DNA of 61,989 nucleotides from Lacicoccus alkaliphilus DSM 16010 (lineage in GTDB: Bacteria; Bacillota; Bacilli; Staphylococcales; Salinicoccaceae), in assembly GCF_900142805.1 (NCBI RefSeq), contig NZ_FRCF01000012.1, positions 14,561-76,549 of the forward strand. Reading direction: 5' to 3'. Made by a program: the position numbers and the translations under genes. The notes beneath the pieces were generated by a model. The model worked only from the letters and a program-made list of their open reading frames with translations, did not search any database and was not told the origin of the DNA. Positions 52,280-60,865 of this stretch are shown piece after piece (within the stretch, counting starts at the first letter, position 1; the number at the start of each line of letters is the position of its first letter).

Positions 52280-53947
52280 ATGAGGGACAAGAAAGAAAAA
52301 AAACAGACGAATGAGGGCCGCCATAAGGATGGAAATTTAAGAATGCGGCCTCTTCCAAATCTTTTCAGAAAAGTGTCGCGGCGTGTCCGTGGAGCGAACT
52401 CCCCCGGTCCGGTTCTCCTGATTGTCGGTCTCATTGTGGCATTGATCATGACCATACCGATAGTATACGTCATGGTGCAATCATTGTTTGCAGGAACCGA
52501 CCGCTGGATGCGCTTGCTGGATGAACGTATCCCGGGGTTGCTGTGGAATACGTTGTCCCTTACACTGGTCGTCACCTTTTTGGCAGTGGTCATTGGTGTC
52601 GCTTTAGCCTGGTTTGTAGTGAGGACCGATTTACCAGGGGGGAAGGTGTGGCGCTGGCTGCTCGCTTTGCCCCTGGTGGTGCCCCCATATGTAGGCGCGG
52701 TTGCTTATATCATCGTCCTCGGCCCGAGTGGCTGGATCAGCAGTCTTTGGGATCGGATTGGAGTGTTCGGGGAATATCAATTTGATATATACAATTTTTG
52801 GGGCGTGTCATTCGTACTGGTCATGTTCACCTACCCGTATGTGTATCTCATTGCAAGTGCATCACTAAAAAGGATGAACAGAAACTTTGAAGAAGTGGCC
52901 AGGTCACAGAACATGTCAACGAACCGCATATTCTGGACGATAAACCTCCCTTTCCTGCGCCCTGCCATTGGCGCCGGCGCCATCCTGATCGCCTTATATG
53001 TATTGTCTGACTTTGGCGCAATAGCAATGATGCGATATGTGACTTTCACTGCTGCGATCTATTTCCAGACTGCAGGCTTTGATACGGAAGCGGCCTCGGT
53101 TTTGAGCCTTGTGCTTATCTTAATCACCGTCATCATCTTATGGGTGGAAGGATTTTCTAAAAAGAAAAGTGATTATCACCAGACCTCCAACACATTTAAA
53201 GCACCGATCCAGCTTTCTCTAGGTAAATGGAAGCCGCTTGTTGTCCTGTTTGTCCTGAGTGTCTTTACACTTTCGGTGCTGGTCCCGTTTACAGTGCTCA
53301 TTTACTGGTCCTTCATCGGCATTCAGATGGGTGCGCTTGATTCCAGGTTCTTCGGCTTCGTATGGAACAGCTTCCGTCTGTCGGGAACAGCCGCTTTAAT
53401 GTGCATGCTGCTGGCGATTCCGGTCGTTTATTTGAAAACACGTTATCCTTCCATCGTATCCAGTTTCATCGACAGGCTCAGCTATGCCGGTTATGCGCTC
53501 CCGGGTGTAATTGTGGCCCTTGGGTTTGTTTTTATTTTCAATAACCATTTGCCGGCTTTATATAATACGTTTTTTGTATTGGTTCTTGCTTTCATCGTCC
53601 GCTTTCTTCCACAGGCGATGCAGTCGGCGAACGCTTCTTTGAGCCTGGTATCGCCCAGGGTGGATGAAGCGGCAAGGAGTCTTGGCTATCCGCCTTGGAA
53701 GGTATTGATCAAAGTCATCATTCCGTCCATACTGCCGGGTGTCCTTGCCGGGGGTGCCCTGGTGTTTGTCAGCTCGATCAAGGAGTTGCCTGCCACACTG
53801 ATGCTCCGGCCGCCGGGCTTCGATACGCTTGCTGTGAGGGTGTACTTTGAGGCGACCGAAGGGATTTATCATCTGGCTGCACCTGCAGCATTACTGATCA
53901 TCATCGTATCGGTCCTTCCGCTTCACATTCTGTTGAGGAAGTATTGA
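52280..53947 (+). CDS. fbpB: Iron(III) ABC transporter permease
   Basis: A 555-aa double-length permease with about 12 membrane helices. Two EAA loops are visible, EEVARSQNMSTNRIFW (about 210) and DEAARSLGYPPWKVLIKV (about 465), as expected for a fused FbpB in which one chain replaces a homodimer. The basic 40-residue N-terminus (many Lys and Arg) is cytoplasmic. RBS TAGGAG. A 43-codon ORF overlaps its stop (TGATG). Confidence 0.9.
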   Translation: MRDKKEKKQTNEGRHKDGNLRMRPLPNLFRKVSRRVRGANSPGPVLLIVGLIVALIMTIPIVYVMVQSLFAGTDRWMRLLDERIPGLLWNTLSLTLVVTFLAVVIGVALAWFVVRTDLPGGKVWRWLLALPLVVPPYVGAVAYIIVLGPSGWISSLWDRIGVFGEYQFDIYNFWGVSFVLVMFTYPYVYLIASASLKRMNRNFEEVARSQNMSTNRIFWTINLPFLRPAIGAGAILIALYVLSDFGAIAMMRYVTFTAAIYFQTAGFDTEAASVLSLVLILITVIILWVEGFSKKKSDYHQTSNTFKAPIQLSLGKWKPLVVLFVLSVFTLSVLVPFTVLIYWSFIGIQMGALDSRFFGFVWNSFRLSGTAALMCMLLAIPVVYLKTRYPSIVSSFIDRLSYAGYALPGVIVALGFVFIFNNHLPALYNTFFVLVLAFIVRFLPQAMQSANASLSLVSPRVDEAARSLGYPPWKVLIKVIIPSILPGVLAGGALVFVSSIKELPATLMLRPPGFDTLAVRVYFEATEGIYHLAAPAALLIIIVSVLPLHILLRKY

Positions 53948-54078
53948 TGATTGATGAAAAATTGCTCGATGACTTGCAGGTTCGATGGATACACCTGCAC
54001 TTCAACTCAATGAGGCCAATGTGCCCCTTACGGCAGTCAGGGCAAAAGTACAAGACGACGAATCGGGATAAGAAGTGA
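53947..54078 (+). CDS. Short ORF coupled to fbpB (possible remnant)
   Basis: A 43-codon ORF whose ATG overlaps the fbpB stop by one base. It starts MIDEKLLDDLQV and ends in a Lys/Arg-rich tail. No family is recognised and no independent RBS is seen, so it is either a small coupled protein, a remnant of a lost fourth gene, or chance. Confidence 0.25.
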   Translation: MIDEKLLDDLQVRWIHLHFNSMRPMCPLRQSGQKYKTTNRDKK

Positions 54079-54086
54079 GCGGTTCA

Positions 54087-54115
54087 TTGAAGTATCCGCC
54101 TGACTCATGTATATT
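54087..54115 (+). promoter_or_regulatory. tenA promoter
   Basis: TTGAAG, 17-bp spacer, TATATT; the predicted start near 54122 is about 16 bases before the TPP aptamer. Confidence 0.6.
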
Positions 54116-54137
54116 GGCAGTATAACCGAATATGTTT

Positions 54138-54215
54138 CAGCTGGGGGCAGCCTTTACGGCTTGAGAAGTACCCTTTGAACCTGATCTGGTTAATACCAGC
54201 GGAGGGAAGTGGAAA
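54138..54215 (+). ncRNA. TPP riboswitch (THI element) aptamer
   Basis: The conserved core is present in order: CTGGGGGCAGCC, GGCTTGAGA (usual GGCTGAGA with one extra base), then ACCCTTTGAACCTGATCTGG, TTAATACCAGCG and GAGGGAAGT. Thiamine diphosphate binding is expected to switch off tenA. The expression platform lies between 54216 and 54298. Confidence 0.93.
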
Positions 54216-54259
54216 TCGCCGATTATTTATGAAAGATCGAATATAAGGGCATGTCCCTC

Positions 54260-54298
54260 TCCTCCGTTGTGAATATCATCAACAGGAGGAATTTTTTT
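54260..54298 (+). terminator. Riboswitch expression platform: SD-sequestering terminator hairpin
   Basis: TCCTCCGTTG (54260-54269) pairs with CAACAGGAGGA (54280-54290), which contains the tenA Shine-Dalgarno, and seven T (54292-54298) follow directly before the ATG. The stem can both hide the RBS and terminate. The aptamer's 3' GGAGGGA could pair with TCCCTCTCC (54254-54262) as an antiterminator. Confidence 0.7.
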
Positions 54299-54967
54299 AT
54301 GCGTTTTTCAGTAATGTTGCGGGAGAAGACGAAAGACAGCTGGGAGAAGAGTTTGAATCATCCATTCGTAAAGGGGATCGTGAACGGCGACCTGCCGCTT
54401 GAGACGTTCAAGAACTATATCATGCAGGATATCTATTATTTGAAACACTACGGCAAAGTCCACGCCTTCGCTGCTGCGCATGCGGATGACTTCGGAGTCT
54501 CGGCGAGCCTTTCTGAGAAAGCGAAGAACACGGCACAGGCGGAACTCACGGTCCACAAGGAGCATGCCGGCATATTGAACATCACGGATGAAGAAATGAA
54601 GCACTTCAAACCGGCACCGACGGCTTATGCATATACTTCACATCTGTACAGGGCGTCGTTGTCGGGCAGCCTCGCCCAAATTGTGGCAGCGATCCTGCCG
54701 TGCTACTGGCTGTATGCGGATATCGGGAGGAAGTATGCAGATGCAGAACCTGAAAGTGAAATTTACCGGAACTGGATACAAATGTATGCAAGCGACTGGT
54801 TCCAGGAATCGACGGCGGAGATGATCGATCTGATGGATGATCTGGCAGAGCAGGCGAGTGAAGATGAGAAATCTAAAATCATCGAACAGTTCGTCATCGC
54901 CAAGGAATATGAACTCGCGTTCTGGGAGATGTCCTATACGTTCGAGACATGGCTTTCTGAGAAATGA
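54299..54967 (+). CDS. tenA: Thiaminase II / aminopyrimidine aminohydrolase
   Basis: A 222-aa all-helical TenA protein that salvages the pyrimidine of damaged thiamine by hydrolysing aminopyrimidines. Landmarks: HPFVKGIVNGDLP near residue 22, NYIMQDIYYLKHY (Asp and Tyr of the active site), the nucleophile Cys in ILPCYWLYADIG near 135 and the C-terminal Glu in YELAFWEMSY. ATG 54299 is placed by AGGAGGA eight bases upstream. Controlled by the TPP riboswitch as a single gene; other thi genes are not nearby. Confidence 0.93.
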   Translation: MRFSVMLREKTKDSWEKSLNHPFVKGIVNGDLPLETFKNYIMQDIYYLKHYGKVHAFAAAHADDFGVSASLSEKAKNTAQAELTVHKEHAGILNITDEEMKHFKPAPTAYAYTSHLYRASLSGSLAQIVAAILPCYWLYADIGRKYADAEPESEIYRNWIQMYASDWFQESTAEMIDLMDDLAEQASEDEKSKIIEQFVIAKEYELAFWEMSYTFETWLSEK

Positions 54968-55050
54968 CAAATGTTTCAAACCTCCGCCTGAAGGGAATTA
55001 TGTATAGGTAGAAAGCGTACACATGAACATCTTTTAGAGGAGGCAAATAT

Positions 55051-55842
55051 ATGTCTGTAAGAAAAGATATCAATCGCATTGACGGCAGGGAAGATGACAT
55101 CGGGGTACTGACATTGTACCTGCACACGGACGCAAGCAATCATGATCTGAACAACGGTGAGTGGAAAATCCATCTTAAGAACGAAATCAAGGAATTGAAG
55201 AATTATGCGGATAATACAGCACAGGAAGCGGAGAAGAAGGCTTTGAAGAAACTGCTCAAAAAGGTGGAAGACCGCGTCGGTGAACTGCAGAGGGATCTGC
55301 AGAAAGGTCTCGTCATCTTCGCATCGGCGGATGAGGACCTGTGGGAAGAGATGATCCTCCAGGTGCCCGTGACGACGACGATGCGCTGGGGTGATGCGCC
55401 GGCGGTCCAGCAGCTTCAGGAACTGATTCAGAGGTATCCGGCCACAGCCATCATCGCGCTTCAGCAGCAGGACGTCCGGTTCATCGAAACCGAACTGGGA
55501 TCGATCAAAGACGAATCCACTTTCAGCTGGGACCTGGAACGTGAAGACTGGCTGGATCACGGCAGTGATTCACCGCCCGGCTCAAGACGGTCCGGTCAGG
55601 ACCATTTCCAGCAGCGCTTCGAGGAAAATAAAAGCCGTTGGTATAAAAATCTTGCACCGCGCCTCAACAAGATGATCAAAGAGGGCGGGATGGAAGGCGC
55701 ATACCTTGTCGGCAGCAGCGACACGGTCGGTGATCTGGAACCGCACATGGCATCCTCATATGTGAAGGGCGTACTGAACAAGAACATCGGCATGAAGCCG
55801 GCACATGAAATCGTTGAAGAAGTATACGACGAATTGATATAA
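55051..55842 (+). CDS. baeRF family 10 protein (eRF1/Dom34-like)
   Basis: A 263-aa soluble protein resembling bacterial relatives of archaeo-eukaryotic release factor 1. It opens with a beta strand region (VLTLYLHTDAS), a long charged helix (KKALKKLLKKVEDRVGEL), GLVIFASADEDLWE and a middle strand-rich domain PATAIIALQQQDVRF, followed by a C-terminal domain with GAYLVGSSDTVGDLEPHM. No GGQ peptide-release motif is present. Some relatives are proposed ribosome-rescue or hibernation-type factors; the function of this branch is unknown. RBS GAGGAGG. Confidence 0.75.
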   Translation: MSVRKDINRIDGREDDIGVLTLYLHTDASNHDLNNGEWKIHLKNEIKELKNYADNTAQEAEKKALKKLLKKVEDRVGELQRDLQKGLVIFASADEDLWEEMILQVPVTTTMRWGDAPAVQQLQELIQRYPATAIIALQQQDVRFIETELGSIKDESTFSWDLEREDWLDHGSDSPPGSRRSGQDHFQQRFEENKSRWYKNLAPRLNKMIKEGGMEGAYLVGSSDTVGDLEPHMASSYVKGVLNKNIGMKPAHEIVEEVYDELI

Positions 55843-55849
55843 GAAGTGA

Positions 55850-55877
55850 AAACAGGCATCCGATCGGATGCCTGTTT
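55850..55877. terminator. Bidirectional terminator
   Basis: Perfect palindrome with arms AAACAGGCATCCGA / TCGGATGCCTGTTT between convergent genes. Confidence 0.88.
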
Positions 55878-55882
55878 CTTTC

Positions 55883-56302
55883 CTATATCAACCAGGATAT
55901 GAGTACACCGACCGAAAAGCCGAAAATGGAATGGCCCGCTGTCCAATTGAACCATGATATCCAGTCCTCGTGATCAGGCGGTGCCGGGGTCAGGGCACTC
56001 AGGAAATACAGGATGCCGCCGCCGAGTGAAAATACGAAGATGTACGGCCATATGGCATGTTCAAGGTCAAAAGGAATCAGAAGGTAAAACAAGATGACCG
56101 CACTCGATATGCATGTCACATAATGAAAAATCAGGCCGGTGATCTTTTTATCCGCCCATTGCTTGAGGCCGGGTATGTAGTCCATATTATAAAGCAGGAT
56201 GTCTGCTTTGTTGCCTGTGACTATACGGACCAGTTTCATCACTGCAGCTAAAATGACTCCGGAAATTGTGCCGATTAAAATCAGCATCAGGAACGTGTCC
56301 AT
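55883..56302 (-). CDS. Four-helix membrane protein, possibly YagU/DUF1440-like
   Basis: A 139-aa integral membrane protein with four hydrophobic segments (about residues 5-25, 55-75, 85-105 and 120-138). A DUF1440/YagU-like layout is suspected from the spacing and the GxxxG-type first helix, but this is weak. ATG 56302 follows GGAGTG. Divergent from the DUF1413 gene at 56478; both promoters carry the same 11-bp palindrome. Confidence 0.72.
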   Translation of the reverse strand: MDTFLMLILIGTISGVILAAVMKLVRIVTGNKADILLYNMDYIPGLKQWADKKITGLIFHYVTCISSAVILFYLLIPFDLEHAIWPYIFVFSLGGGILYFLSALTPAPPDHEDWISWFNWTAGHSIFGFSVGVLISWLI

Positions 56303-56329
56303 CACATCACTCCACTAAAATTTGATAAT

Positions 56330-56340
56330 ATGATCATAAC
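56330..56340. repeat. Palindromic motif TATGATCATAA, copy 1
   Basis: An 11-bp motif near the promoter of the minus-strand membrane protein; identical copy at 56448. Confidence 0.6.
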
Positions 56341-56447
56341 TCTTTACCCCCGGAGAAGCTGCAGGAATCATGAAATGACGAAAATCGAAGATTTTATCTG
56401 TCTGAGCGACGGGAGGATTAATACCTTACTTGAACCGGGTATATAAT

Positions 56448-56458
56448 TATGATCATAA
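56448..56458. repeat. Palindromic motif TATGATCATAA, copy 2
   Basis: Identical to the motif at 56330, 118 bp away, immediately downstream of a TATAAT-like element (56442-56447) for the DUF1413 gene. Confidence 0.6.
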
Positions 56459-56477
56459 TAATGGGGGGTCGGAAATA

Positions 56478-56714
56478 ATGGCTAAAAGTGAGAAGAAATT
56501 GCTGAATAAAGCATGGAAGGAAACGAAGCAGCTGCAGGACGGGGAGACTTTCCTTTTGAAAGACCTGTTCAAAGGCTACAAATGGAACAGACTGCCTACG
56601 GAGACAAGAACTGCGCTCGGCAGGGCATTCATGGAAAAAGCGGCCGGCAAAAAGTCGGTTGAAGTGATGGAGAAAACGTCTTCCAACCAGCAGCAGTACA
56701 GAAAAATAAGTTAG
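56478..56714 (+). CDS. DUF1413 domain protein
   Basis: A 78-aa soluble protein. The conserved stretch GETFLLKDLFKGYKW and TRTALGRAFMEKA is that of DUF1413, a small family of unknown function in firmicutes and their mobile elements. ATG 56478 follows GGGGGGTCGG; an upstream in-frame ATG overlaps the palindrome and lacks an RBS. A terminator (AGGGGG / CCCCCT) follows at 56725. Confidence 0.8.
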   Translation: MAKSEKKLLNKAWKETKQLQDGETFLLKDLFKGYKWNRLPTETRTALGRAFMEKAAGKKSVEVMEKTSSNQQQYRKIS

Positions 56715-56724
56715 ACTGGAGATG

Positions 56725-56748
56725 AGGGGGCCTGCCCCCTTATTTTTA
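56725..56748 (+). terminator. Terminator after the DUF1413 gene
   Basis: Stem AGGGGG / CCCCCT followed by TATTTTT. Confidence 0.75.
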
Positions 56749-56768
56749 ATGAGAAGGCTGGTATTCAA

Positions 56769-57530
56769 ATGAAATTCATCGGAATCGACCTTGCATGGAC
56801 GTATAAAAATGAAACGGGCATCTGCATACTCGACAGTGACGGACATGTGGAGTATATGGATGCCCAAATCTATACAAATGAAGAAATCATCGAGTTGATA
56901 AAGGTACATCGCAATGAACACCTCACCATCGCCATCGATGCGCCGCTGATCGTTAACAATGCCGGCGGTTCGCGGGGCGCCGAGGGCGAAATGATGCGTG
57001 CGAAGATCAACGGGCACAGGCTCCGTGCATTCAATGCCAATAGAAATTACTTCAACAAGGTGTTCGGCGGCATCCGCGGAGAGGCGCTGATGCACATGAT
57101 TCAGGAGGAGTTTCCCGACATGCAGACCGGCTTCAGCCGGACCGCATCCAGCATCGTCGAAACTTTTCCCACCGGCATCGTTGCCGGCCTGTTTCCGGAA
57201 ATCGCCCCGGTGAAGTATAAACGTAAGCCGAAAATGACGCATGAAGAAACGGTGTCTGAAATGGGGCGTTTACTGGCCGGGTTTGAAAAGCTGGAAACGG
57301 GGGAAGAGCTGGTATCGAAACTTGAATCTTCACCGGGTACTGAGGGTGTGACAAAAAGGGAACTGAAGCACTTGGAAGATAAGGTGGATGCATTACTCTG
57401 CGCATACGCCATGTTTGCCCTCCACAAAGAGGTTGCCACGGCACAGACATTCGGGACCATCGACAAAGGGTTCATCACCATCCCCGTGAGGGGCCCGGGA
57501 TCGGAACGGCCATCATCGGGGATGAACTGA
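56769..57530 (+). CDS. DUF429 family protein (predicted RNase H-like fold)
   Basis: A 253-aa protein. It starts FIGIDLAWTYKNETG, where the Asp is the first acidic residue of the predicted RNase H-like site; a second Asp is in TIAIDAPLIV. Further DUF429 blocks are RAFNANRNYFN, SIVETFPTG and KVDALLCAYAMF near the C-terminus, with the last acidic pair. The family is predicted to be nuclease-like, without firm experimental function known to me. The start is 28 bases past a terminator, with a weak RBS GAAGG. Confidence 0.82.
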   Translation: MKFIGIDLAWTYKNETGICILDSDGHVEYMDAQIYTNEEIIELIKVHRNEHLTIAIDAPLIVNNAGGSRGAEGEMMRAKINGHRLRAFNANRNYFNKVFGGIRGEALMHMIQEEFPDMQTGFSRTASSIVETFPTGIVAGLFPEIAPVKYKRKPKMTHEETVSEMGRLLAGFEKLETGEELVSKLESSPGTEGVTKRELKHLEDKVDALLCAYAMFALHKEVATAQTFGTIDKGFITIPVRGPGSERPSSGMN

Positions 57531-57647
57531 AAAATTGTAAAGGTTCTCTAAATGGACACTGATTTATGGTGTTTGTGAAAAACAAAACGTGATAGAATGA
57601 ACATGAAATCAATAAAAAAGAACTAGGACTCAACTGGAGGTTATTTA

Positions 57648-59030
57648 ATGGAGGAGAAGCAGACATACCGTTCAGGGAATCTGATCATTCTCGGCATTGT
57701 TTTATCCATCATCACATACTGGCTGTTTGCCCAGGCATTCCTGAACATCGGGCCGCAGGTGCAGGAGACGTATGCAGGTGCGAGTGCAGGGGTCATCAAC
57801 CTGTCGATCAGCCTGACATCGCTGATCACCGGCATATTCATGGTGGCGGCAGGCAGTTTTTCCGATAAGCTTGGAAAAGTGAAGATCACCTATATCGGTA
57901 TCATACTCAGTATCATCGGCTCATTGCTGATCATCATCACATCGATGCCGTCGCTGTTGATCATCGGCCGTATCGTGCAGGGCTTCTCGGCTGCGATGCT
58001 GATGCCCGCAACAATTTCCATCATCAACACTTTATTCACCGGTGATAAGAGGAGAAGCGCACTCAGCTACTGGTCGATCGGTGCATTCGGTGGTACCGGG
58101 TTTGCGTCGCTGTTTGCCGGGACGGTGGCCACTTTCATCAACTGGCAGTGGATTTTCATCATTTCCATCATACTGTCGGTGATTGCACTGTATTTACTTA
58201 AAGATCTGAAGGAAGTGCGCACTTCAGTCAAGGATACGTCGCGTTTCGACTATGTGGGCCTGCTCATCTTCATCATCGTCATGAGTGCGCTCAGCATCTT
58301 CATCACACAGGGTGAGGAGCTCGGCTGGACGAGTGGTATTTCAATCACACTGGTCCTCGTGACGATCATCGGTTCCATCACTTTCTATCTTGTGGAGCGG
58401 CGCATCAACCAGCCGTTCATCGATTTCTCCATATTTTCGAATAAGGCGTATATCGGAACGGTGACCGCGAACTTCCTGATGAACACGACAGTGGGGTCGA
58501 TTGCCTTATTCAACATCTACACGCAGCAGGAACTTGGCCTGACACCGTTCATGTCCGGCCTCATGACACTGCCTTATGTCGTGCTGATACTCTTCACGAT
58601 CCGCGTCGGTGAGAAAAGTATCAAAAAATACGGTGCGAAACGCGCCATCGTCGTCTCGCCGCTCATACTGGGCGTCGGTGTGCTCCTGTTGGCACTGACA
58701 TTCCTCGGCGATACCGCGTACCTCATCAGCGCTTTGGCCGGATTTGCATTGTTCGGCATCGGCATCGGATTCTTTGCGACGCCGGCGCTCGATACGGCAG
58801 TGTCCACGACACCGCCTGAAAAAGTCGGTGTGGCATCCGCGATATTCAAGATGGCGTCCACACTGGGTGCAGCATTCGGTCTAGCGATAATCATCTCGCT
58901 CTACACGGCACTTGGCAGCGTGATGGCCATGTCCACGGCAGCACTGCTTGCATTCGGTCTGAACGTCCTTGCAATCGTCGTCGCTTTCCTGTGTGCGAAA
59001 TTCGTCATACCCGACCGCGCGGTCGAGTAA
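57648..59030 (+). CDS. norB: MFS multidrug efflux transporter (NorB-like)
   Basis: A 460-aa DHA2-type, 14-helix proton antiporter. The sequence closely follows staphylococcal NorB (463 aa): IVLSIITYWLFAQAFLNI in helix 1, DKLGKVKITYIGIILSIIGS in the helix 2-3 loop, MPATISIINTLF and ALSYWSIGAFGGTG. NorB exports quinolones and other amphiphiles in S. aureus; the same range is inferred here. RBS TGGAGG. A terminator follows before a second MFS gene. Confidence 0.85.
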   Translation: MEEKQTYRSGNLIILGIVLSIITYWLFAQAFLNIGPQVQETYAGASAGVINLSISLTSLITGIFMVAAGSFSDKLGKVKITYIGIILSIIGSLLIIITSMPSLLIIGRIVQGFSAAMLMPATISIINTLFTGDKRRSALSYWSIGAFGGTGFASLFAGTVATFINWQWIFIISIILSVIALYLLKDLKEVRTSVKDTSRFDYVGLLIFIIVMSALSIFITQGEELGWTSGISITLVLVTIIGSITFYLVERRINQPFIDFSIFSNKAYIGTVTANFLMNTTVGSIALFNIYTQQELGLTPFMSGLMTLPYVVLILFTIRVGEKSIKKYGAKRAIVVSPLILGVGVLLLALTFLGDTAYLISALAGFALFGIGIGFFATPALDTAVSTTPPEKVGVASAIFKMASTLGAAFGLAIIISLYTALGSVMAMSTAALLAFGLNVLAIVVAFLCAKFVIPDRAVE

Positions 59031-59040
59031 AATGGCAAAG

Positions 59041-59066
59041 CCCTTCCTTCCCGGAAGGGTTTTTTT
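59041..59066 (+). terminator. Terminator after the NorB-like gene
   Basis: Stem CCCTTCC / GGAAGGG and a seven-T run. Confidence 0.88.
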
Positions 59067-59133
59067 ATGGCTGAAAATAAAACGGCGTGCTACACTGTTC
59101 TACACTCAACAGCTGAAACAGAGAGGAAAAAAC

Positions 59134-60351
59134 ATGACACGACAATACACATCAATTTTAAAAAACAGGACATTCATGCTGCTGCTCATTGCAGGCATAT
59201 TTTCAGTGACCGGCTTCAGCATGTTCCTGACCACCACATCCTGGTATGTCATCAGGACACTCGGCATGCCCGAGATGCTCGGTCTCGTACTGATTGCCGT
59301 GACCGTGCCGAGACTGGTGATGATGATTTACGGCGGGGTGCTTGCCGATAACTACAAGAAATCGACGATCATGTTCGGCACGAATATTTTCCAGGCGGCG
59401 CTGCTCGTCCTCATCACCATCTTCATAGGCCTGGATTTCATGACACTCGGCTGGTTCCTTGTGCTTGCGGGGTTGTTTGGAACGGTCGATGCCTTTTTCG
59501 GGCCGGCGAGTACATCGATGATCCCGAAGGTCGTGGAACGGGCGCAGCTCCAGAAGGCCAATGCCTATTTCCAGGGCGTGGATCAGATTTCGTTCCTGCT
59601 CGGTCCGGTGCTTGCAGGTCTCATCATGGAATTCGGTTCGGTGACGATGAGCTTCATGGTCGCAGCCATACTCGTCACTCTGTCGGCAGTCTTCGTATTT
59701 CCGCCGCTGATCAGGGAAGGTCCGGTGGAGAACACGGTCAAGCAGTCCCCGCTTCAGAACTTCATCGAAGGCTTCAATTATGTCAAAGGCTCCAATTTCC
59801 TCATGGTGGGCATCATCGTGCTTGTGACTTTGAACTTCTTCGTCTTCGGCACACTGCACATCGCGGTGCCGTTCCTTACTGACCTGTACGGCGGCACGCC
59901 GATCAACTTGAGCATCATGGAAATGAGCCTCTCTTTCGGCATGCTCATCGGCATGATCGTGCTCGGCAACCAGTACATCAAAAGGAAGGGGCGGACGGCG
60001 GTCTACGGGCTGCTTGTGACGCTCATCATCTATATCGTCTTCAGCTTCATCGAAAGCCTGAGCATACTGCCGATCCTGCTGTTCTTCATCGGCCTTGCGA
60101 TGTCGTTCGTCTTCATCCCGTTTTTCACAGCGACCCAGCAGATCACCGAAAACAGGATGATGGGACGGGTGATGAGCCTGATTTTCCTCGCGATGAATGG
60201 CTTCGATCCCCTTGCCTATGCAATCGTCGGCATCATGACGGCAGCCGGCATCTCCATCCAGCTGGTGCTCCTCGGTTTCGGTTTGATCGGGCTCGTCATC
60301 ACGATGGTGATTTTATGGAAAGCGAAAGGCTTCCAGAGACTTGAAACCTGA
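59134..60351 (+). CDS. MFS transporter, DHA3 (EntS/MFS_3-like)
   Basis: A 405-aa, 12-helix exporter. The first helix region GIFSVTGFSMFLTTTSWYV and the loop PRLVMMIYGGVLADNYKK fit the MFS_3 group that includes macrolide exporters and siderophore exporter EntS. ATG 59134 follows AGAGGAAAA; sequence upstream in frame overlaps norB and its terminator. No siderophore genes are near, so the substrate is unknown. Confidence 0.83.
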   Translation: MTRQYTSILKNRTFMLLLIAGIFSVTGFSMFLTTTSWYVIRTLGMPEMLGLVLIAVTVPRLVMMIYGGVLADNYKKSTIMFGTNIFQAALLVLITIFIGLDFMTLGWFLVLAGLFGTVDAFFGPASTSMIPKVVERAQLQKANAYFQGVDQISFLLGPVLAGLIMEFGSVTMSFMVAAILVTLSAVFVFPPLIREGPVENTVKQSPLQNFIEGFNYVKGSNFLMVGIIVLVTLNFFVFGTLHIAVPFLTDLYGGTPINLSIMEMSLSFGMLIGMIVLGNQYIKRKGRTAVYGLLVTLIIYIVFSFIESLSILPILLFFIGLAMSFVFIPFFTATQQITENRMMGRVMSLIFLAMNGFDPLAYAIVGIMTAAGISIQLVLLGFGLIGLVITMVILWKAKGFQRLET

Positions 60352-60435
60352 TGGGCAAAAATAAAGAGCGCCGTTAGAGCCATCAAATCCTGAATCAGTT
60401 ATAATGGGGTCAACATGGCTTTAGGGAGGAACAGG

Positions 60436-60843
60436 ATGAATTCGATTACGTTGATGGATGCATATGCGATTGAAAATCTTCGGAGCTACGGCTACACCAA
60501 TGAAGAGATTCTGTCGAAAGTGCGCGCGAAGGATATTGATGAATTTAAGAAAGTGAAGGAAAACCTGGATTTCACTCTGCTGATCGATATGGAGGAATCC
60601 GTGGGCCTGGACACATTGCTCGAAGACGGCTACCAGGTCAAGTTTTTGACTTTCAATGGACTGAAAAATCTGATTAAATTGAAGTTCGGGCATATTGCCG
60701 AAGAAGATTACCGGGTCGAAGGGTTCACTTTATCGGGCCTCGGGCTGGACGAAGACCAGGCAGCTGAACTCGGCAATGCATTGTCGCCGAACTGGCAGAT
60801 GACCGAAGAGGACGACGGCTTTAAAATACAGCCGGTAAAATAA
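60436..60843 (+). CDS. Conserved hypothetical protein
   Basis: A 135-aa acidic soluble protein, no signal or membrane helix. Two helical segments (AYAIENLRSYGYTNEEIL, VKFLTFNGLKNLIKLKFG) flank a Glu/Asp-rich centre. ATG 60436 follows GGGAGGAACAGG. Family not recognised. It is 23 bases before the MDR oxidoreductase gene, which has its own RBS, so the two may form an operon. Confidence 0.7.
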   Translation: MNSITLMDAYAIENLRSYGYTNEEILSKVRAKDIDEFKKVKENLDFTLLIDMEESVGLDTLLEDGYQVKFLTFNGLKNLIKLKFGHIAEEDYRVEGFTLSGLGLDEDQAAELGNALSPNWQMTEEDDGFKIQPVK

Positions 60844-60865
60844 TGGATTTCAGGAGGTTTATTTC

